64,000 nt of DNA from Thiocapsa sp. KS1 (GCF_001499735.1 NZ_LN848257.1:3791741-3855740), one strand, 5' to 3'. Shown: positions 17,561-26,932, counted from the stretch's first letter. Notes: generated from the letters alone by a model not told the origin. Made by a program: numbers and translations.

Positions 17561-17678
17561 CGGGGTGCGGTTCAGAAAACGAAGAAATAAATCATTGAAC
17601 CGCGTCGACTGCGACGCCTGTTGATCGCCGCGGACGAAGCGCCCGTGCGAAACCGATTCATATCCTGCCGGACGCGGT

Positions 17679-18563
17679 TCACGCATACCGCACCTCCGCC
17701 AGCCCCGGCTCGGTCGCCGCGTCCAATCGGATGGAATCAAGCAGCGCCGCATACCGCGACAAGAGCCCGATGAACCGCAGCCGATCCGCCCCGGCGACCC
17801 AGCCTTCCCAGGTGATGCCCTGATCGAGGCTGCGCAGACCCCAAGGGGTGACCGCCCGCGCAAAGGCGTCGTCGGCACGGGTCAGGACCAGACGGCAGCG
17901 CAGGCGGCTGGTGAGATCGACCAAGTCCGCGACGCGATCGTCGAGCACCACCAGCCCTTGGTCCATCTCGATGACCCGGTTCACGAGTGCGGCGACCTCG
18001 TCGAGTCGGTGACTGGAGATCAGCATGGCGACCCGCCCCTGGCGTTCGGCGAGGAGCTCGAAAAAGATCTGCCGTGCATCGGGGTCCAGGTTCGCGGCGG
18101 GCTCGTCCATGACCAGCAGCTCGGTATCCCGACCGAGTGCGATGCTGATGAGCAGCTTTTGTTTCTGACCGCCTGAGAGCTTGACGAAGGGCTGGTGCCG
18201 AAACGCCTTCGCATCCAGGCCGAGCCGTGTCGCAACCGCCTCCATCCGCCGCGGATCGGCGCCGCAGACCCCGGAGGCAAACTGGATCAGTTGCCCGACC
18301 GGCATCTTGAGCGGCGGCGGCAGCTGCGGCACGAAGCCGATCTTGCCGAGCACGTCGCGACGATGCGAGCGCGGGTCCAGACCATCGACACGGACCTTGC
18401 CCTGACAGACATACTCCCCGAGCAGACAGCGGATCAGCGTGGTCTTGCCGGCGCCGTTGGAGCCGACCAAGGCGACCCGATGTCCGCGCTCGATGACGAG
18501 ATCGATCCCCTTCAGGACGGTCTGGCGACGGAAGCGTTTGCTGACCTGCTCGAAACGGATCAT
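17679..18563 (-). CDS. nosF: ABC transporter ATPase NosF
   Basis: 294-residue cytoplasmic ATPase that energises NosDFY, the complex needed to mature the copper sulfide centre of NosZ. Walker A is GSNGAGKTT (near residue 38), the signature is KLSGGQKQKLL, Walker B is LLVMDEPAANLDP, and the switch His is in SSHRLDEV. A ~80-residue C-terminal extension follows, as in other NosF. ATG 18563 overlaps the nosH stop (ATGA). The frame extends farther upstream but is unrelated there. Confidence 0.94.
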   Translation of the reverse strand: MIRFEQVSKRFRRQTVLKGIDLVIERGHRVALVGSNGAGKTTLIRCLLGEYVCQGKVRVDGLDPRSHRRDVLGKIGFVPQLPPPLKMPVGQLIQFASGVCGADPRRMEAVATRLGLDAKAFRHQPFVKLSGGQKQKLLISIALGRDTELLVMDEPAANLDPDARQIFFELLAERQGRVAMLISSHRLDEVAALVNRVIEMDQGLVVLDDRVADLVDLTSRLRCRLVLTRADDAFARAVTPWGLRSLDQGITWEGWVAGADRLRFIGLLSRYAALLDSIRLDAATEPGLAEVRYA

Positions 18564-19537
18564 AGGGCCTTCTCCAGTCCCTTGAATTTGTAGCTCAGCG
18601 AGCTGGTCGGACAGATATCCACGCAGAGACCGCAGCGGGTGCAGTCCGCACCGATGTCGGTCGTCAGCGCCTTCGCCCGACCGCGAATGGTGACATCGAG
18701 GACATGGGGTACCAAGCAGACACTGCGACAGTCGCCCTCGTGATGGCAGCTCTGCATGTTGTACTGCACGCGCAGCGGCGAGACGACGCCGACGAGGCCG
18801 TAGGTGATGCCGATCGGGCAGACATAGCGACACCAGGCGCGACGCGAGAGCAGCACCTCAAAGGCCAGCAGGGCGAGGATCCAGAGCATGGCCAGACCGG
18901 GCCCGTAGATGAGCGCGCGGCTGAGGATCCCGGTCGGCGAGATGGTCTCGAAGACCGTGTAGCCGGTCAGCAGTGCAAGCAAGGCGAAGATGACGTAGAA
19001 GACCGCCCGCACGGTGCGATGGAACTGGATATCGATCGCCCATCCGCGTTTGGCGAGCCACAGATGGAGCGACTCCGCGCCTTCGGCGACCAGATGATAG
19101 GGACAGACCCAAGAGCAGAAGGTGCGCCCGCCGAGCAGGATCCAGAGCACCAGGACGGTCAGGGTGCCGATCAGGAGGTTGATCACGATGTGCTTGTAGG
19201 CGAGCGTGACCTGCAGCGCCGAGTTGAGATCCGCCAGGTGAAAGCCGATGACGCGCGAGGCGGTCAGCGCGCCCTCGATCAGTTGGACGTCGAGCACATA
19301 GGACACCACGAACAAGAGGTTCACGACGATCAAGGTGATCCAGCGGCGATTGCGCCACTTGTGGCGGTTCGGGCTGCGCTCGTGACCGGCCTCGACGGCT
19401 TGCAGCGCATCGCGTGTCAGCGGCGTTTTGCGCTTCTCCTTATAGATCAACTGAATCGGGATCGGGATCTGCTCGGGCGTGGGCTTGACCGGTTTAAGCC
19501 CCGCGAGCTGGCGCAGAGAGTCGACGAAATAGCTCAT
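18560..19537 (-). CDS. nosH: NosH / NapH-type membrane polyferredoxin
   Basis: 325-residue membrane-bound iron-sulfur protein, predicted to carry electrons from the quinone pool toward NosZ maturation or turnover in clusters lacking nosR. About five transmembrane helices alternate with paired CxxxCP motifs (FCSWVCP, WCRYVCP) typical of NapH. A C-terminal ferredoxin cluster DCTRCGLCVDICPTSSL and a Cys-rich CHHEGDCRSVC segment precede the end. ATG 19537 overlaps the nosG stop (ATGA). The GH pair replaces the NosR module of classical clusters. Confidence 0.88.
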   Translation of the reverse strand: MSYFVDSLRQLAGLKPVKPTPEQIPIPIQLIYKEKRKTPLTRDALQAVEAGHERSPNRHKWRNRRWITLIVVNLLFVVSYVLDVQLIEGALTASRVIGFHLADLNSALQVTLAYKHIVINLLIGTLTVLVLWILLGGRTFCSWVCPYHLVAEGAESLHLWLAKRGWAIDIQFHRTVRAVFYVIFALLALLTGYTVFETISPTGILSRALIYGPGLAMLWILALLAFEVLLSRRAWCRYVCPIGITYGLVGVVSPLRVQYNMQSCHHEGDCRSVCLVPHVLDVTIRGRAKALTTDIGADCTRCGLCVDICPTSSLSYKFKGLEKAL

Positions 19538-20385
19538 TGGAAGTCGGCGCTCCGATGGATGTCCACGACGATGGCTGCGGGCTCGGCGGGACAGACCATC
19601 TCGCAGACCCCGCACCCGACACAGCCATCAAGGACGACCGGGGTCGCGGAGAGTCCGTCGGGCTTCGGCTCCAACCGGATGGCGTGGAGCGGCGGGCACT
19701 GATTGGGATCGCCCGAGGGCGGCGTGCCGGCCTCGCATTGGGCGATGCGGATCTCGATCGGGCAGAGTCGGACACACAGATCGCACAGCGGCAGCTCGAA
19801 CGGATGCTCGGCCAGGCGGATCGGGTTCCAGCGGTCGACGGACTCGAAGCGCAGCAAGGCGGGGTGATCCAGGCCGCGCGCCGCGCCTTTGAAGGGCTGA
19901 CCGCGCACGGCGAGACAGCGGCCGGGCCGGGCGAGCCGTGCAAGTCCCATCCGCGCCTCGGCGGGATAGTCGATGTCGTGTGTCAGTGCCCCGGTCGGAC
20001 AGGCCAGCACGCATTGCAGCCCGTCGCAGGAGAAGTCGCAGGCCTGGTCGCGCGCCTCGATGTGGGGCACACCGATCCCGACACCGTCGTCGATGTCGGC
20101 CAGCTTGATCGCTTCGACCGGACAGACCTGCACGCACTGGCCGCATTTAATGCAGGCCGAGAGAAATTCCTGCTCGTCGAGCCGATCCTTGAGTGCGCCC
20201 GGCGGACGCAGACGCGCGTTGGCCTGTCCGATCAGCGGGATCAGTCCGACGAGCGAGGCCCCGACCATCCCGACGAGGAGGGCGGTGCTGCGCAGAAACT
20301 CACGTCGTCCCTGCTCGCGCAGCTTTTTGGTCTTGCGCTTCGGTTTTGGCTTCGTCTTCGTTTGGGCAGTCGGTTTCTCTTTCAT
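19534..20385 (-). CDS. nosG: NosG / NapG-type periplasmic ferredoxin
   Basis: 283-residue Tat-exported protein with several 4Fe-4S clusters, partner of NosH in electron transfer from menaquinol or ubiquinol. A Lys-rich N-terminus leads into the twin-arginine signal RREFLRSTALLVGMVGASL. Cluster motifs are CIKCGQCVQVCPVEAI, CDGLQCVLACPTGAL, CDLCVRLCPIEI and CVGCGVCEMVCPAEP. ATG 20385 has a GAGAGG ribosome site 7 nt upstream. A TTG at 20403 overlapping the nosD stop is the alternative. Confidence 0.9.
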   Translation of the reverse strand: MKEKPTAQTKTKPKPKRKTKKLREQGRREFLRSTALLVGMVGASLVGLIPLIGQANARLRPPGALKDRLDEQEFLSACIKCGQCVQVCPVEAIKLADIDDGVGIGVPHIEARDQACDFSCDGLQCVLACPTGALTHDIDYPAEARMGLARLARPGRCLAVRGQPFKGAARGLDHPALLRFESVDRWNPIRLAEHPFELPLCDLCVRLCPIEIRIAQCEAGTPPSGDPNQCPPLHAIRLEPKPDGLSATPVVLDGCVGCGVCEMVCPAEPAAIVVDIHRSADFQ

Positions 20386-20399
20386 GTTCGGTTTACCTC

Positions 20400-21794
20400 T
20401 CAATCCCGCCCGAGCGAGCGGCGCAGCGCCTCGTAGGCGTCATAGCCGCCGGACGTCGCGGCCGGATCGGCTGCCGGGGCAGGCGCCTCGGCCTCAGCGT
20501 CCGGATCCAGCTCCCAGTCCGTTGCACGCTCGCCGTCGGCCAATCCGGCTTGCGGCACGGCGAGCACGACCTCTGTGTCCACGCTCCATAACGGGTGCTC
20601 GTCGCGCACCAGCAGGTCCGGGGTGGTCAGGGGAGCGAGCCGCTCGAGGAAATCGATGACTTCGAGCATCGGCGAGCCCTTGAAGAACTGCGCCGGAGGA
20701 ACGTCCATCCAGAGCCGATCGGCGAAGGCTTGAATGGTATGCGCTGAATCGCCGACGCCGTCGTCGTTGCGGTCGAACCCCTCGTAATCGTCCCAGTAGT
20801 TGCCGTCCCAGGTGTTGCGGTTGGCGGTCTTGCCGCCCTCGACCACCACCTGCGTGGTGTTGCCCTTGAACCGATTCCCGGTCAGGACGTTGCCCTGCCA
20901 GTCGTTGATGAAGCGGATCCCGATGCCGTTGTAGGCGATCAGGTTGTCGCGAAACCGGTTGATGCTGCCGGGCTGGTAGGGCGAGACGTCCAGATACAGA
21001 CCCTCGGCGCAATAGAGGATGCGATTGCCTTCGATGACGACGTCCGAGGTCTCCTTGAAGCCGATCCCGATGCCGGTCGTGCCGGTGGCGTTGGCGATCA
21101 GGTTGTTGCGCACGATGATGCCGTCGCTGTACATCAGGAAGATCCCGACGGTGTTGTTCTCGTAATGGTTGCCCTCGACCCGGTTGGTCTGGGAGTACAT
21201 GAAATGCAGCGAATAGCGCCCGCCGCGCGCGTCGTTGCGGGCGATCAGGTTGTCGCGCGAGTACCAGACCACGGTGTCGCGCGCGTCCCGGATGATGTTG
21301 TCCGTGACCTGGTTGTTAAAGCTGTACCAAAGCCGGATCGCATCGCCCCGCACACCGAGATCGACCGGCTTTGAGGAGATGTGATTGCGCCGCACGATGT
21401 TGTTTTCGGACTGCTGCAGGTCGACGCCGAACAGGGCGTTGTCGATGCGGTTGTCGCTGATCACGTTGAACTTGCCGCGGACCTGCACGCCCGAATCCAG
21501 ATCGTTGTGCGAGCTGCCCGAGTTGGTGAGGTGCAGGTTCCGCAGCGTCGCCCCGTCGGTATCGAGCAGCACCACGGTGCCCTTGCCGCCCCCGTCGATC
21601 GTCACCTGATCGCGCCCGTCGATGGTCAGGGGTTTGTTCACGCGCACCGGCCCGGCGTAGGTGCCGGGCTCGGGCGCCAGCACCGAGCCCGCTTCGGCGG
21701 CATCGACCAGAGGCTGCAACGGCGGGTAAGCCGCTTGGCCCAGTGCCGGAATCAGGAGCAGTACAGCCCATCCCACTGTCGGCCTTGGGTTCAT
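20400..21794 (-). CDS. nosD: NosD, periplasmic beta-helix copper-site maturation protein
   Basis: 464-residue periplasmic component of the NosDFY maturation complex. A Sec signal (AVLLLIPALGQAAYP) is followed by a right-handed beta-helix with repeated N-R-I/V turns such as SDNRIDNALFGVDL, VRRNHIS, VEGNHYENNTVGIFLMYSDG and VIEGNRILYCAEGLYLD. The segment NYWDDYEGFDRNDDGVGD is characteristic of NosD. An ATGA overlap with nosB fixes the start at 21794. The final ~60 residues are an acidic Ala/Pro/Asp-rich tail. Confidence 0.93.
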   Translation of the reverse strand: MNPRPTVGWAVLLLIPALGQAAYPPLQPLVDAAEAGSVLAPEPGTYAGPVRVNKPLTIDGRDQVTIDGGGKGTVVLLDTDGATLRNLHLTNSGSSHNDLDSGVQVRGKFNVISDNRIDNALFGVDLQQSENNIVRRNHISSKPVDLGVRGDAIRLWYSFNNQVTDNIIRDARDTVVWYSRDNLIARNDARGGRYSLHFMYSQTNRVEGNHYENNTVGIFLMYSDGIIVRNNLIANATGTTGIGIGFKETSDVVIEGNRILYCAEGLYLDVSPYQPGSINRFRDNLIAYNGIGIRFINDWQGNVLTGNRFKGNTTQVVVEGGKTANRNTWDGNYWDDYEGFDRNDDGVGDSAHTIQAFADRLWMDVPPAQFFKGSPMLEVIDFLERLAPLTTPDLLVRDEHPLWSVDTEVVLAVPQAGLADGERATDWELDPDAEAEAPAPAADPAATSGGYDAYEALRRSLGRD

Positions 21795-22993
21795 GCCGAT
21801 GATTTGAGCTGCTTGCGTCGCAGCAGACTCGCCGCTGCCAGCACGACCGAGAGCAGCAGCATCAGCCCGAAGCCCCAATAGGGATAGGAATGGGTCCCGA
21901 ATTGAGCCACCTTGCCGTCGCCGAAGACGGTCGGCATGAAGGGCTTCACCGTGAAGGCTCCCATCGCATTCATGTTGTGGCCGTACCACCAGAGCCAGGC
22001 GGAATAGTCCAGGATGAAGATCAGCGGCAGCGCAAGCGGCGCGATGATCAAGAGCCAATAGAGCGGACCTTGCGCGCGCCGCGCACCCCAGAGCAGCAGC
22101 AGCATGGCCCCGATGATGCCCCAGAAGGCCACATGTGCGGCGGTGCTCATGATGCCGACCATGGGCTTGATCTCTTCCGGGTTATTGAAATAACGCCCGA
22201 GGCTCTTGCCGTAGTGCCAGGTCAGCACTTGGTGGCCGCTGCCGGTCCACTCTCGGGGTTCGCCGACGGGTTGTTTTGCCCGATCGCGTTCGAAGGCACT
22301 CCGTAGGCTGGCGGCAAGCGCGGCCTTGTCCGGCTCGCCGGCGATATCGGTGCGCGTAGCAACGGCCTCGGCCTCCGGTTCCGCATCCCCCTCCAACGAC
22401 GCCTTCATCTGGGCGATCAGTGCCTCGGCGGGTGAAAGGCGCTTTTCGGCTTCGGGTGTCGCTGTCTCTTGATCGAGCGCGAACGCCAGGGCGCTCAGAT
22501 AGCCTCGGCTGTTCAGCTTCAGCCCGTCGCCCGTGTAGAAGCTCAAGGTCATCCAGCCGACGATCAACGCAAACCCGGCGCCCATGACCGCCAATCGGGT
22601 CTTGGAACCGGGGATGGCGAATCCGATGATCATGACGCCGAGCATCGACAACAGGAATGGTGCAAAGGCACGCTCGACCACGCCGCCGGCCGAGATGGGA
22701 TACATGCCGACATAGTGATTGATGGTGTCCATCTCATGGACACAATTAAGCGCCTCGTCCTCGGTAATCTCGGATTTCTCGACCTTTTGGCAACCGTTGA
22801 AGACGCCGTTCATGTGGAAATGGATGCGTACGCCGTCCGGAAAGGACTCGGGCGGATAGTTGGGCGCGGTCAGCGAGACCCACCAGATGGGAACGAAATA
22901 GATCGCGCCGAGCAGGATCACTCCGATCAGGCTCAAGCCGAAGATCAAGGGTGTGCGCCGATCTGCAAAGGAGAGTGTCGATGTCGTGCTCAT
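21791..22993 (-). CDS. nosB: NosB-like membrane protein of atypical nos clusters
   Basis: About 400-residue integral membrane protein between the cytochromes and nosD, the place nosB occupies in epsilonproteobacterial (Wolinella-type) nos clusters. There is a helix near residues 17-40 (FGLSLIGVILLGAIYFVPIW), then a periplasmic region with MNGVFNGCQKVEK and CVHEMDTINHYVGMYPI. A second helical set and an acidic Glu/Ala-rich linker follow, with C-terminal helices around WLWWYGHNMNAMGAF. The paired Cys and the His/Met-rich loops could bind copper, but that is inference. ATG 22993 is chosen; 23008 also fits. The biochemical role is unknown. Confidence 0.75.
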   Translation of the reverse strand: MSTTSTLSFADRRTPLIFGLSLIGVILLGAIYFVPIWWVSLTAPNYPPESFPDGVRIHFHMNGVFNGCQKVEKSEITEDEALNCVHEMDTINHYVGMYPISAGGVVERAFAPFLLSMLGVMIIGFAIPGSKTRLAVMGAGFALIVGWMTLSFYTGDGLKLNSRGYLSALAFALDQETATPEAEKRLSPAEALIAQMKASLEGDAEPEAEAVATRTDIAGEPDKAALAASLRSAFERDRAKQPVGEPREWTGSGHQVLTWHYGKSLGRYFNNPEEIKPMVGIMSTAAHVAFWGIIGAMLLLLWGARRAQGPLYWLLIIAPLALPLIFILDYSAWLWWYGHNMNAMGAFTVKPFMPTVFGDGKVAQFGTHSYPYWGFGLMLLLSVVLAAASLLRRKQLKSSA

Positions 22994-23178
22994 GATGGAT
23001 ACGGCCATGCGCGTGCGTTGCTGTGAGAGGCTTTCGGCATTGATTCGGCGGCGCGCCGAGCAGCGGCGCGACACCGCCGCAGCGGTGTCACGGAATCAGT
23101 GTTGAATCGGCACTCGTGATCGCGATGGATCGATTGCGCTGTCCGAGCGCCGGATTCGATTCGACATCTCGCCTCGGC

Positions 23179-23940
23179 TTACTCGAAGTCCGGGTTCTTC
23201 CAATCGACCGAATCGGCCAGCTGCTCCTCCGGTACCGGCTGCCAAGAGGTGTAGCTGATGACGGCCTGCATATCCTTGTCGGAGAAGTTCTTGATCTGCT
23301 CGACCATCTCGGGATTGGCATTGCGCCGCTTGTGGTCACGGATCCATTCGAACTGACGGACCATGTAGGCGTAATGCTGGCCGTTGATGCGCGGATAGAA
23401 TTTCTCCACGTCGCCCATCCCGATCGCACCGTGGCATTTCACGCAATTGTCCTTATAGAGCTGCTCGCCCAGTGCATACTCCTCGGTCCCCGGTCCGTAG
23501 GGCCCTTTGCCCCAGTCCGGATTCATCGGCAGGCTTTCGATGTAGGCGACCACATCAGCCAGTGCCTGTGCATCGCCGATCGACTGCGGGAGCGAGAAGG
23601 GATACATGGTCGGGTTGTCGCGGTTCTGTGCCCGGATGTCCGCCATCTGCTTGATCAGGACACCACGATGCTGGCCTGCCAGTTGCGGGAAGGTGCCGTC
23701 CTGCGTGCCCCAGCCCTCGGGCAGATGACAGGCCGCGCAGACCTCGTAGACGTCCCGACCGTTCTCGAGGTTCGGTGTCTTGTGCAGCGCTTCATCCTGC
23801 TCGCCGCCGCCTTGATTCCAATCAACCGGCGCGGCGCGATGGACGCGATCGGCGTCGGTCGCCTCCTCTGCCGAGAGTGTTCCGGCTGTACCGACGGCTG
23901 CGGCCAGGATCGCGATTTGAAAAAGATGACGTTGATTCAT
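23179..23940 (-). CDS. Dihaem c-type cytochrome of the nos cluster
   Basis: 253-residue periplasmic cytochrome c4-like protein with a Sec signal (LFQIAILAAAVGTAGTLSAEE). Its two haem motifs are CAACH (near residue 75) and CVKCH (near residue 172). Each sits in a cytochrome c domain with downstream Met ligand candidates (PTMYPF, ANPEMVEQI). It most likely passes electrons to the CuA site of NosZ. ATG 23940 is preceded by GGAG; a TTG 12 nt upstream also keeps frame. It corresponds in position to the nosC cytochromes of Wolinella-type clusters, but they are not clearly orthologous. Confidence 0.88.
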   Translation of the reverse strand: MNQRHLFQIAILAAAVGTAGTLSAEEATDADRVHRAAPVDWNQGGGEQDEALHKTPNLENGRDVYEVCAACHLPEGWGTQDGTFPQLAGQHRGVLIKQMADIRAQNRDNPTMYPFSLPQSIGDAQALADVVAYIESLPMNPDWGKGPYGPGTEEYALGEQLYKDNCVKCHGAIGMGDVEKFYPRINGQHYAYMVRQFEWIRDHKRRNANPEMVEQIKNFSDKDMQAVISYTSWQPVPEEQLADSVDWKNPDFE

Positions 23941-24100
23941 AACCTGCTCCAATCGAGGTCGAACGACTCAACGCGGCGGTGCAGGGTCGTGCGAGTCGTC
24001 ACGATGTCGTGTGTGTTGAGATCAAGCATGCGCGCACCGCGAGGGGACACGAGCTCCGTTCAAGCGATCGGTGATGCGAGAGACGCCGAGCGGCAAGCGC

Positions 24101-24427
24101 TTAATTCAGCGTTCCCAGCCAGGTGGCTATGGCTCGCATCTCTTCCTCGTTGACGAGGTGCATGACACCCTTCATCGCTGCGGTCATGCCGTTGCTGCGG
24201 GCGCCGCTTTTGATGTCCACCATTTGATTGTAGGCATAGTCGGGACTTTGTCCCGCGAGTCTCGGATAGATTGGCAGAATGGGCGTCTTGGCGTCCTTGC
24301 CGTGACAGGCTACACAGGTCTTGGCAACGTAGAGCTCCGCGCCGTCCATCGCGAGAACGGGCAAGGATGTCGTTGTCGCCGCGGCGATCGAGATCGAGAT
24401 TAGAACGGACTTCAAGGCGTTCATCAT
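24101..24427 (-). CDS. Small monohaem c-type cytochrome of the nos cluster
   Basis: 108-residue periplasmic class I cytochrome c. A signal peptide (VLISISIAAATTTSLPVLA) is followed by the haem motif CVACH (near residue 38), the PRLAGQSPDYAYNQM stretch usual in cytochrome c553, and an axial-Met candidate in GMTAAMKGVMHLVNEEEM. It lies between nosZ and the dihaem cytochrome and probably shuttles electrons to NosZ. The first two codons are both ATG, so the start may be 24427 or 24424. Confidence 0.87.
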   Translation of the reverse strand: MMNALKSVLISISIAAATTTSLPVLAMDGAELYVAKTCVACHGKDAKTPILPIYPRLAGQSPDYAYNQMVDIKSGARSNGMTAAMKGVMHLVNEEEMRAIATWLGTLN

Positions 24428-24508
24428 AGAATCTCCGGCCCATGGCCGATTGCGAATGTCGAGAGGCTGTCATTGACCGGGATCGCAACCCCGGTCAATG
24501 ACGCGACT

Positions 24509-26821
24509 TCACTTGTTGACCGTCGCGCCCTCCTCATCGAGCAGGTTCTTGGCCCGCAGACCCAGGTCGGCGGCCTTCACCTGGTACTGCCACCACTGAT
24601 TGGCCCAGAGCATGGCGTTCTGCCAGTCGGCCTTGGCGGCGGCATCCTCGGATTTCTTCTTGGACTCCTGTGCGAAGCCGAGCTGGTCGGTGGCGTCCTC
24701 GACGAGCGCGGCTGCAGTCGGGAAGTCCTGGAAGTTGCGAGCCGTGATATAGGCGACCACCTGGTCGATGACGGCTTGGGTCTCGAGGTTGGTCTTGACC
24801 TGGGTGTCGTAGTCGGCTTGCGAATACAGCGTCCCTTCGACCATCGAGACCTGGGTCGCCTGATAGCCCTTCGGACGGACCAGGAGATAACCCTGCATCT
24901 CCAGATGCAAGGCGGAGCAGAACTCGGTGCAGTAGTAGGGGAAGACGCCTTCCTCGTCGGCGACGAAGCTGAAGGAAGAGGTCTTGCCGGGCTCGATCGA
25001 GAGGTTGACGTTCTGCCCGTAAAGCGCAAAGCCGTGCACCTGGTCCTGAGCACGCTCGAGGTTGGTGAGATGCAGATGGACCTGATCGCCGACCTCCGCC
25101 TCGATGATCTCGGGCGTAATATGCGAGCGGATCACGGTGCCCATCACACGCGTCGTGCAGTTGCCGTCGGCATCGCAGGTCCGCTCGGTCGTCTCGCGGC
25201 CGGCGCGGGTCCGATTCGGATGCTGCTCATCGGTTCGGCTGTTCCAACCGGATTTGTAGCGTACGGCTGGTTGCAGCAACTCTGCACGAATGGCGGCGGC
25301 ATAGTGCGGCTCGCCGAGCGGCAAAGGCATGTCGTAGAGGAGCTGCATCTTGTCGCCGCTGATGTCGATCAGCTGATGGTTCTGCGGATGCAGCGGGCCG
25401 ACGGGTTGATGACGATCGATCGCGAGCTTATTCAAGGCCACCAGATACTTGCCCTGCGGGTTGACGGTGTCGCCCTCCATCGTCATGAGATGGCCGATGT
25501 TGTAATGGATCGACAGCTTGTCGAGCACCTTGCCTTCGCAGTAGTCGTATTTCGCGACCTGCGAGTCCACGTACAGCGAGGTATAGGCAACGCAGGGTTT
25601 CGAGTCGAATTGCGTATGCAAGGGACCCAGGCCAAGATTGACCTGCGTGTGAAGTGCCGCCTGCATCGGGATGATCGGTATGCCATAGGGATCTTTACCC
25701 TCGAAATTGCCCTCCTTGATGGCCTTCATGATCTTCTCGAAGCTGTACACCGAGACATGACTGTCGAGCTTGCCGGCGACGATGATGAATTTGCCGTCCG
25801 GCGTCACATCCACGCCGTGCGGACTCTTGGGCTCGGGCACCAGGTAAAGCAATCCTTCGGCGATCGCCTGCTCCAGCGGGATGAAGTACATCCCTTTTTC
25901 CTGTTTGACCTTGCCGGCCTTGACCAATTCTTCGGCCTTCTTCCAATTGGTGACATGCAGATAGTCGGTGTCTTTCGAAGAGCACCCGGCTTCGAAGGGC
26001 GGGCGTCCGCGCTCGATGCCGCCGACATAACGCTCGGTACAGAAGGAGTTGGTGAAGCCCCAACCGTAACTGTCCTTCTTGCCCGCGTCGGAGAGATCCT
26101 GGCTGTAGGGGCCGAGCTCGAGCGTGAAGGAGTTTTCCGGCTCGATGCGGCCTTTTTCCTTATTGAAGCTCCAATAGGTCAGACCGCCGCGGTATTTGTC
26201 GTTGAACTCCTCCAGGGGCACGAAGCCGTCCTCGAGCAGCGGGGCGGCGTATTGAGCCGCCTCCATCACATATTCGGTATTCGGGGTCACGAAGGCGCCG
26301 CCGTGTGCGGACTTGAAGAAGGGATTCACCACGATCTGCTTGGTTTCGAAGTCGTGCAGATCGATCACCGCGATGCGCGGATTGGCCTTGTCGTTGATGA
26401 AGACGAATTTGGCATCGTAAGCGCCGTCGGTCTCGGACATCGCCGGATGATGGGTGTCGCCGTTGACCAGATCCTTGCCGCGGGTACGACCCTGCGCGAG
26501 CACGGCCTTGGACTCGTCGTCGAAGCCGTAGCCCTGCCAGGGCTCGGGGGTGAAGACGCCGATGTATTTCAGCAGCCGCATCGAGGGAATGCCGTAGACG
26601 ATCACCTGCCCGGACTGTCCGCCGGAGGCGAAGACCACGAACTCGTCGCGTCCGCCCGTGGGGACATAGGTCTTGGCCGCGGCAAGAAGATCCTTCTCGG
26701 TCAGGCCGCGTCGGTCCATGACGTCCTTCAGGGTGTCTTCGGACCAGGCGGCGCCTGCGGCCCCCAGTCCGAGGACGACTCCCGTGGCCAGGGTCGTCAA
26801 ACGTTGCGCTCTTTTATTCAT
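24509..26821 (-). CDS. nosZ: Nitrous-oxide reductase NosZ, Sec-exported clade II type
   Basis: 770-residue periplasmic copper enzyme reducing N2O to N2. The export signal (QRLTTLATGVVLGLGAAGAA) has no twin arginine, a hallmark of clade II. The N-terminal seven-bladed propeller carries CuZ-site histidines (NGDTHHP, SPHGVDVTPDG, HTQFD, HYNIGH). The C-terminal cupredoxin domain has the CuA motif C631-x3-C635-x3-H639-x2-M642 (CTEFCSALHLEM). About 130 residues follow CuA and contain no haem motif. A GGAGGAGG ribosome site precedes ATG 26821. First gene of the operon; an FNR/Dnr-like box and a perfect palindrome lie upstream. Confidence 0.96.
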   Translation of the reverse strand: MNKRAQRLTTLATGVVLGLGAAGAAWSEDTLKDVMDRRGLTEKDLLAAAKTYVPTGGRDEFVVFASGGQSGQVIVYGIPSMRLLKYIGVFTPEPWQGYGFDDESKAVLAQGRTRGKDLVNGDTHHPAMSETDGAYDAKFVFINDKANPRIAVIDLHDFETKQIVVNPFFKSAHGGAFVTPNTEYVMEAAQYAAPLLEDGFVPLEEFNDKYRGGLTYWSFNKEKGRIEPENSFTLELGPYSQDLSDAGKKDSYGWGFTNSFCTERYVGGIERGRPPFEAGCSSKDTDYLHVTNWKKAEELVKAGKVKQEKGMYFIPLEQAIAEGLLYLVPEPKSPHGVDVTPDGKFIIVAGKLDSHVSVYSFEKIMKAIKEGNFEGKDPYGIPIIPMQAALHTQVNLGLGPLHTQFDSKPCVAYTSLYVDSQVAKYDYCEGKVLDKLSIHYNIGHLMTMEGDTVNPQGKYLVALNKLAIDRHQPVGPLHPQNHQLIDISGDKMQLLYDMPLPLGEPHYAAAIRAELLQPAVRYKSGWNSRTDEQHPNRTRAGRETTERTCDADGNCTTRVMGTVIRSHITPEIIEAEVGDQVHLHLTNLERAQDQVHGFALYGQNVNLSIEPGKTSSFSFVADEEGVFPYYCTEFCSALHLEMQGYLLVRPKGYQATQVSMVEGTLYSQADYDTQVKTNLETQAVIDQVVAYITARNFQDFPTAAALVEDATDQLGFAQESKKKSEDAAAKADWQNAMLWANQWWQYQVKAADLGLRAKNLLDEEGATVNK

Positions 26822-26904
26822 GTGCCCTCCTCCGGTGTCATTGAACGAGATCTAGAACCGGTCTCTCGCCTTGATCACGCTAGCAAAAGGCACCGCCGAG
26901 AAAC

Positions 26905-26918
26905 TTGATCTATGTTAA
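26905..26918 (-). promoter_or_regulatory. FNR/Dnr-family binding site upstream of nosZ
   Basis: Read on the nosZ strand the site is TTAACATAGATCAA. This gives the FNR/Dnr layout of two half-sites around a 4-bp spacer; ATCAA is a perfect half and TTAAC a near match. It is centred about 90 bp before the nosZ start codon. Oxygen or NO control of nos genes by such regulators is well established; occupancy here is inferred. Confidence 0.6.
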
Positions 26919-26932
26919 ATCCGGCCGGGTGT

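Noticed and set aside
24473..26908. A plus-strand 811-codon frame antisense to nosZ
   Set aside because: It is fully explained by the third-position GC of nosZ; no start signal and no recognisable domain.
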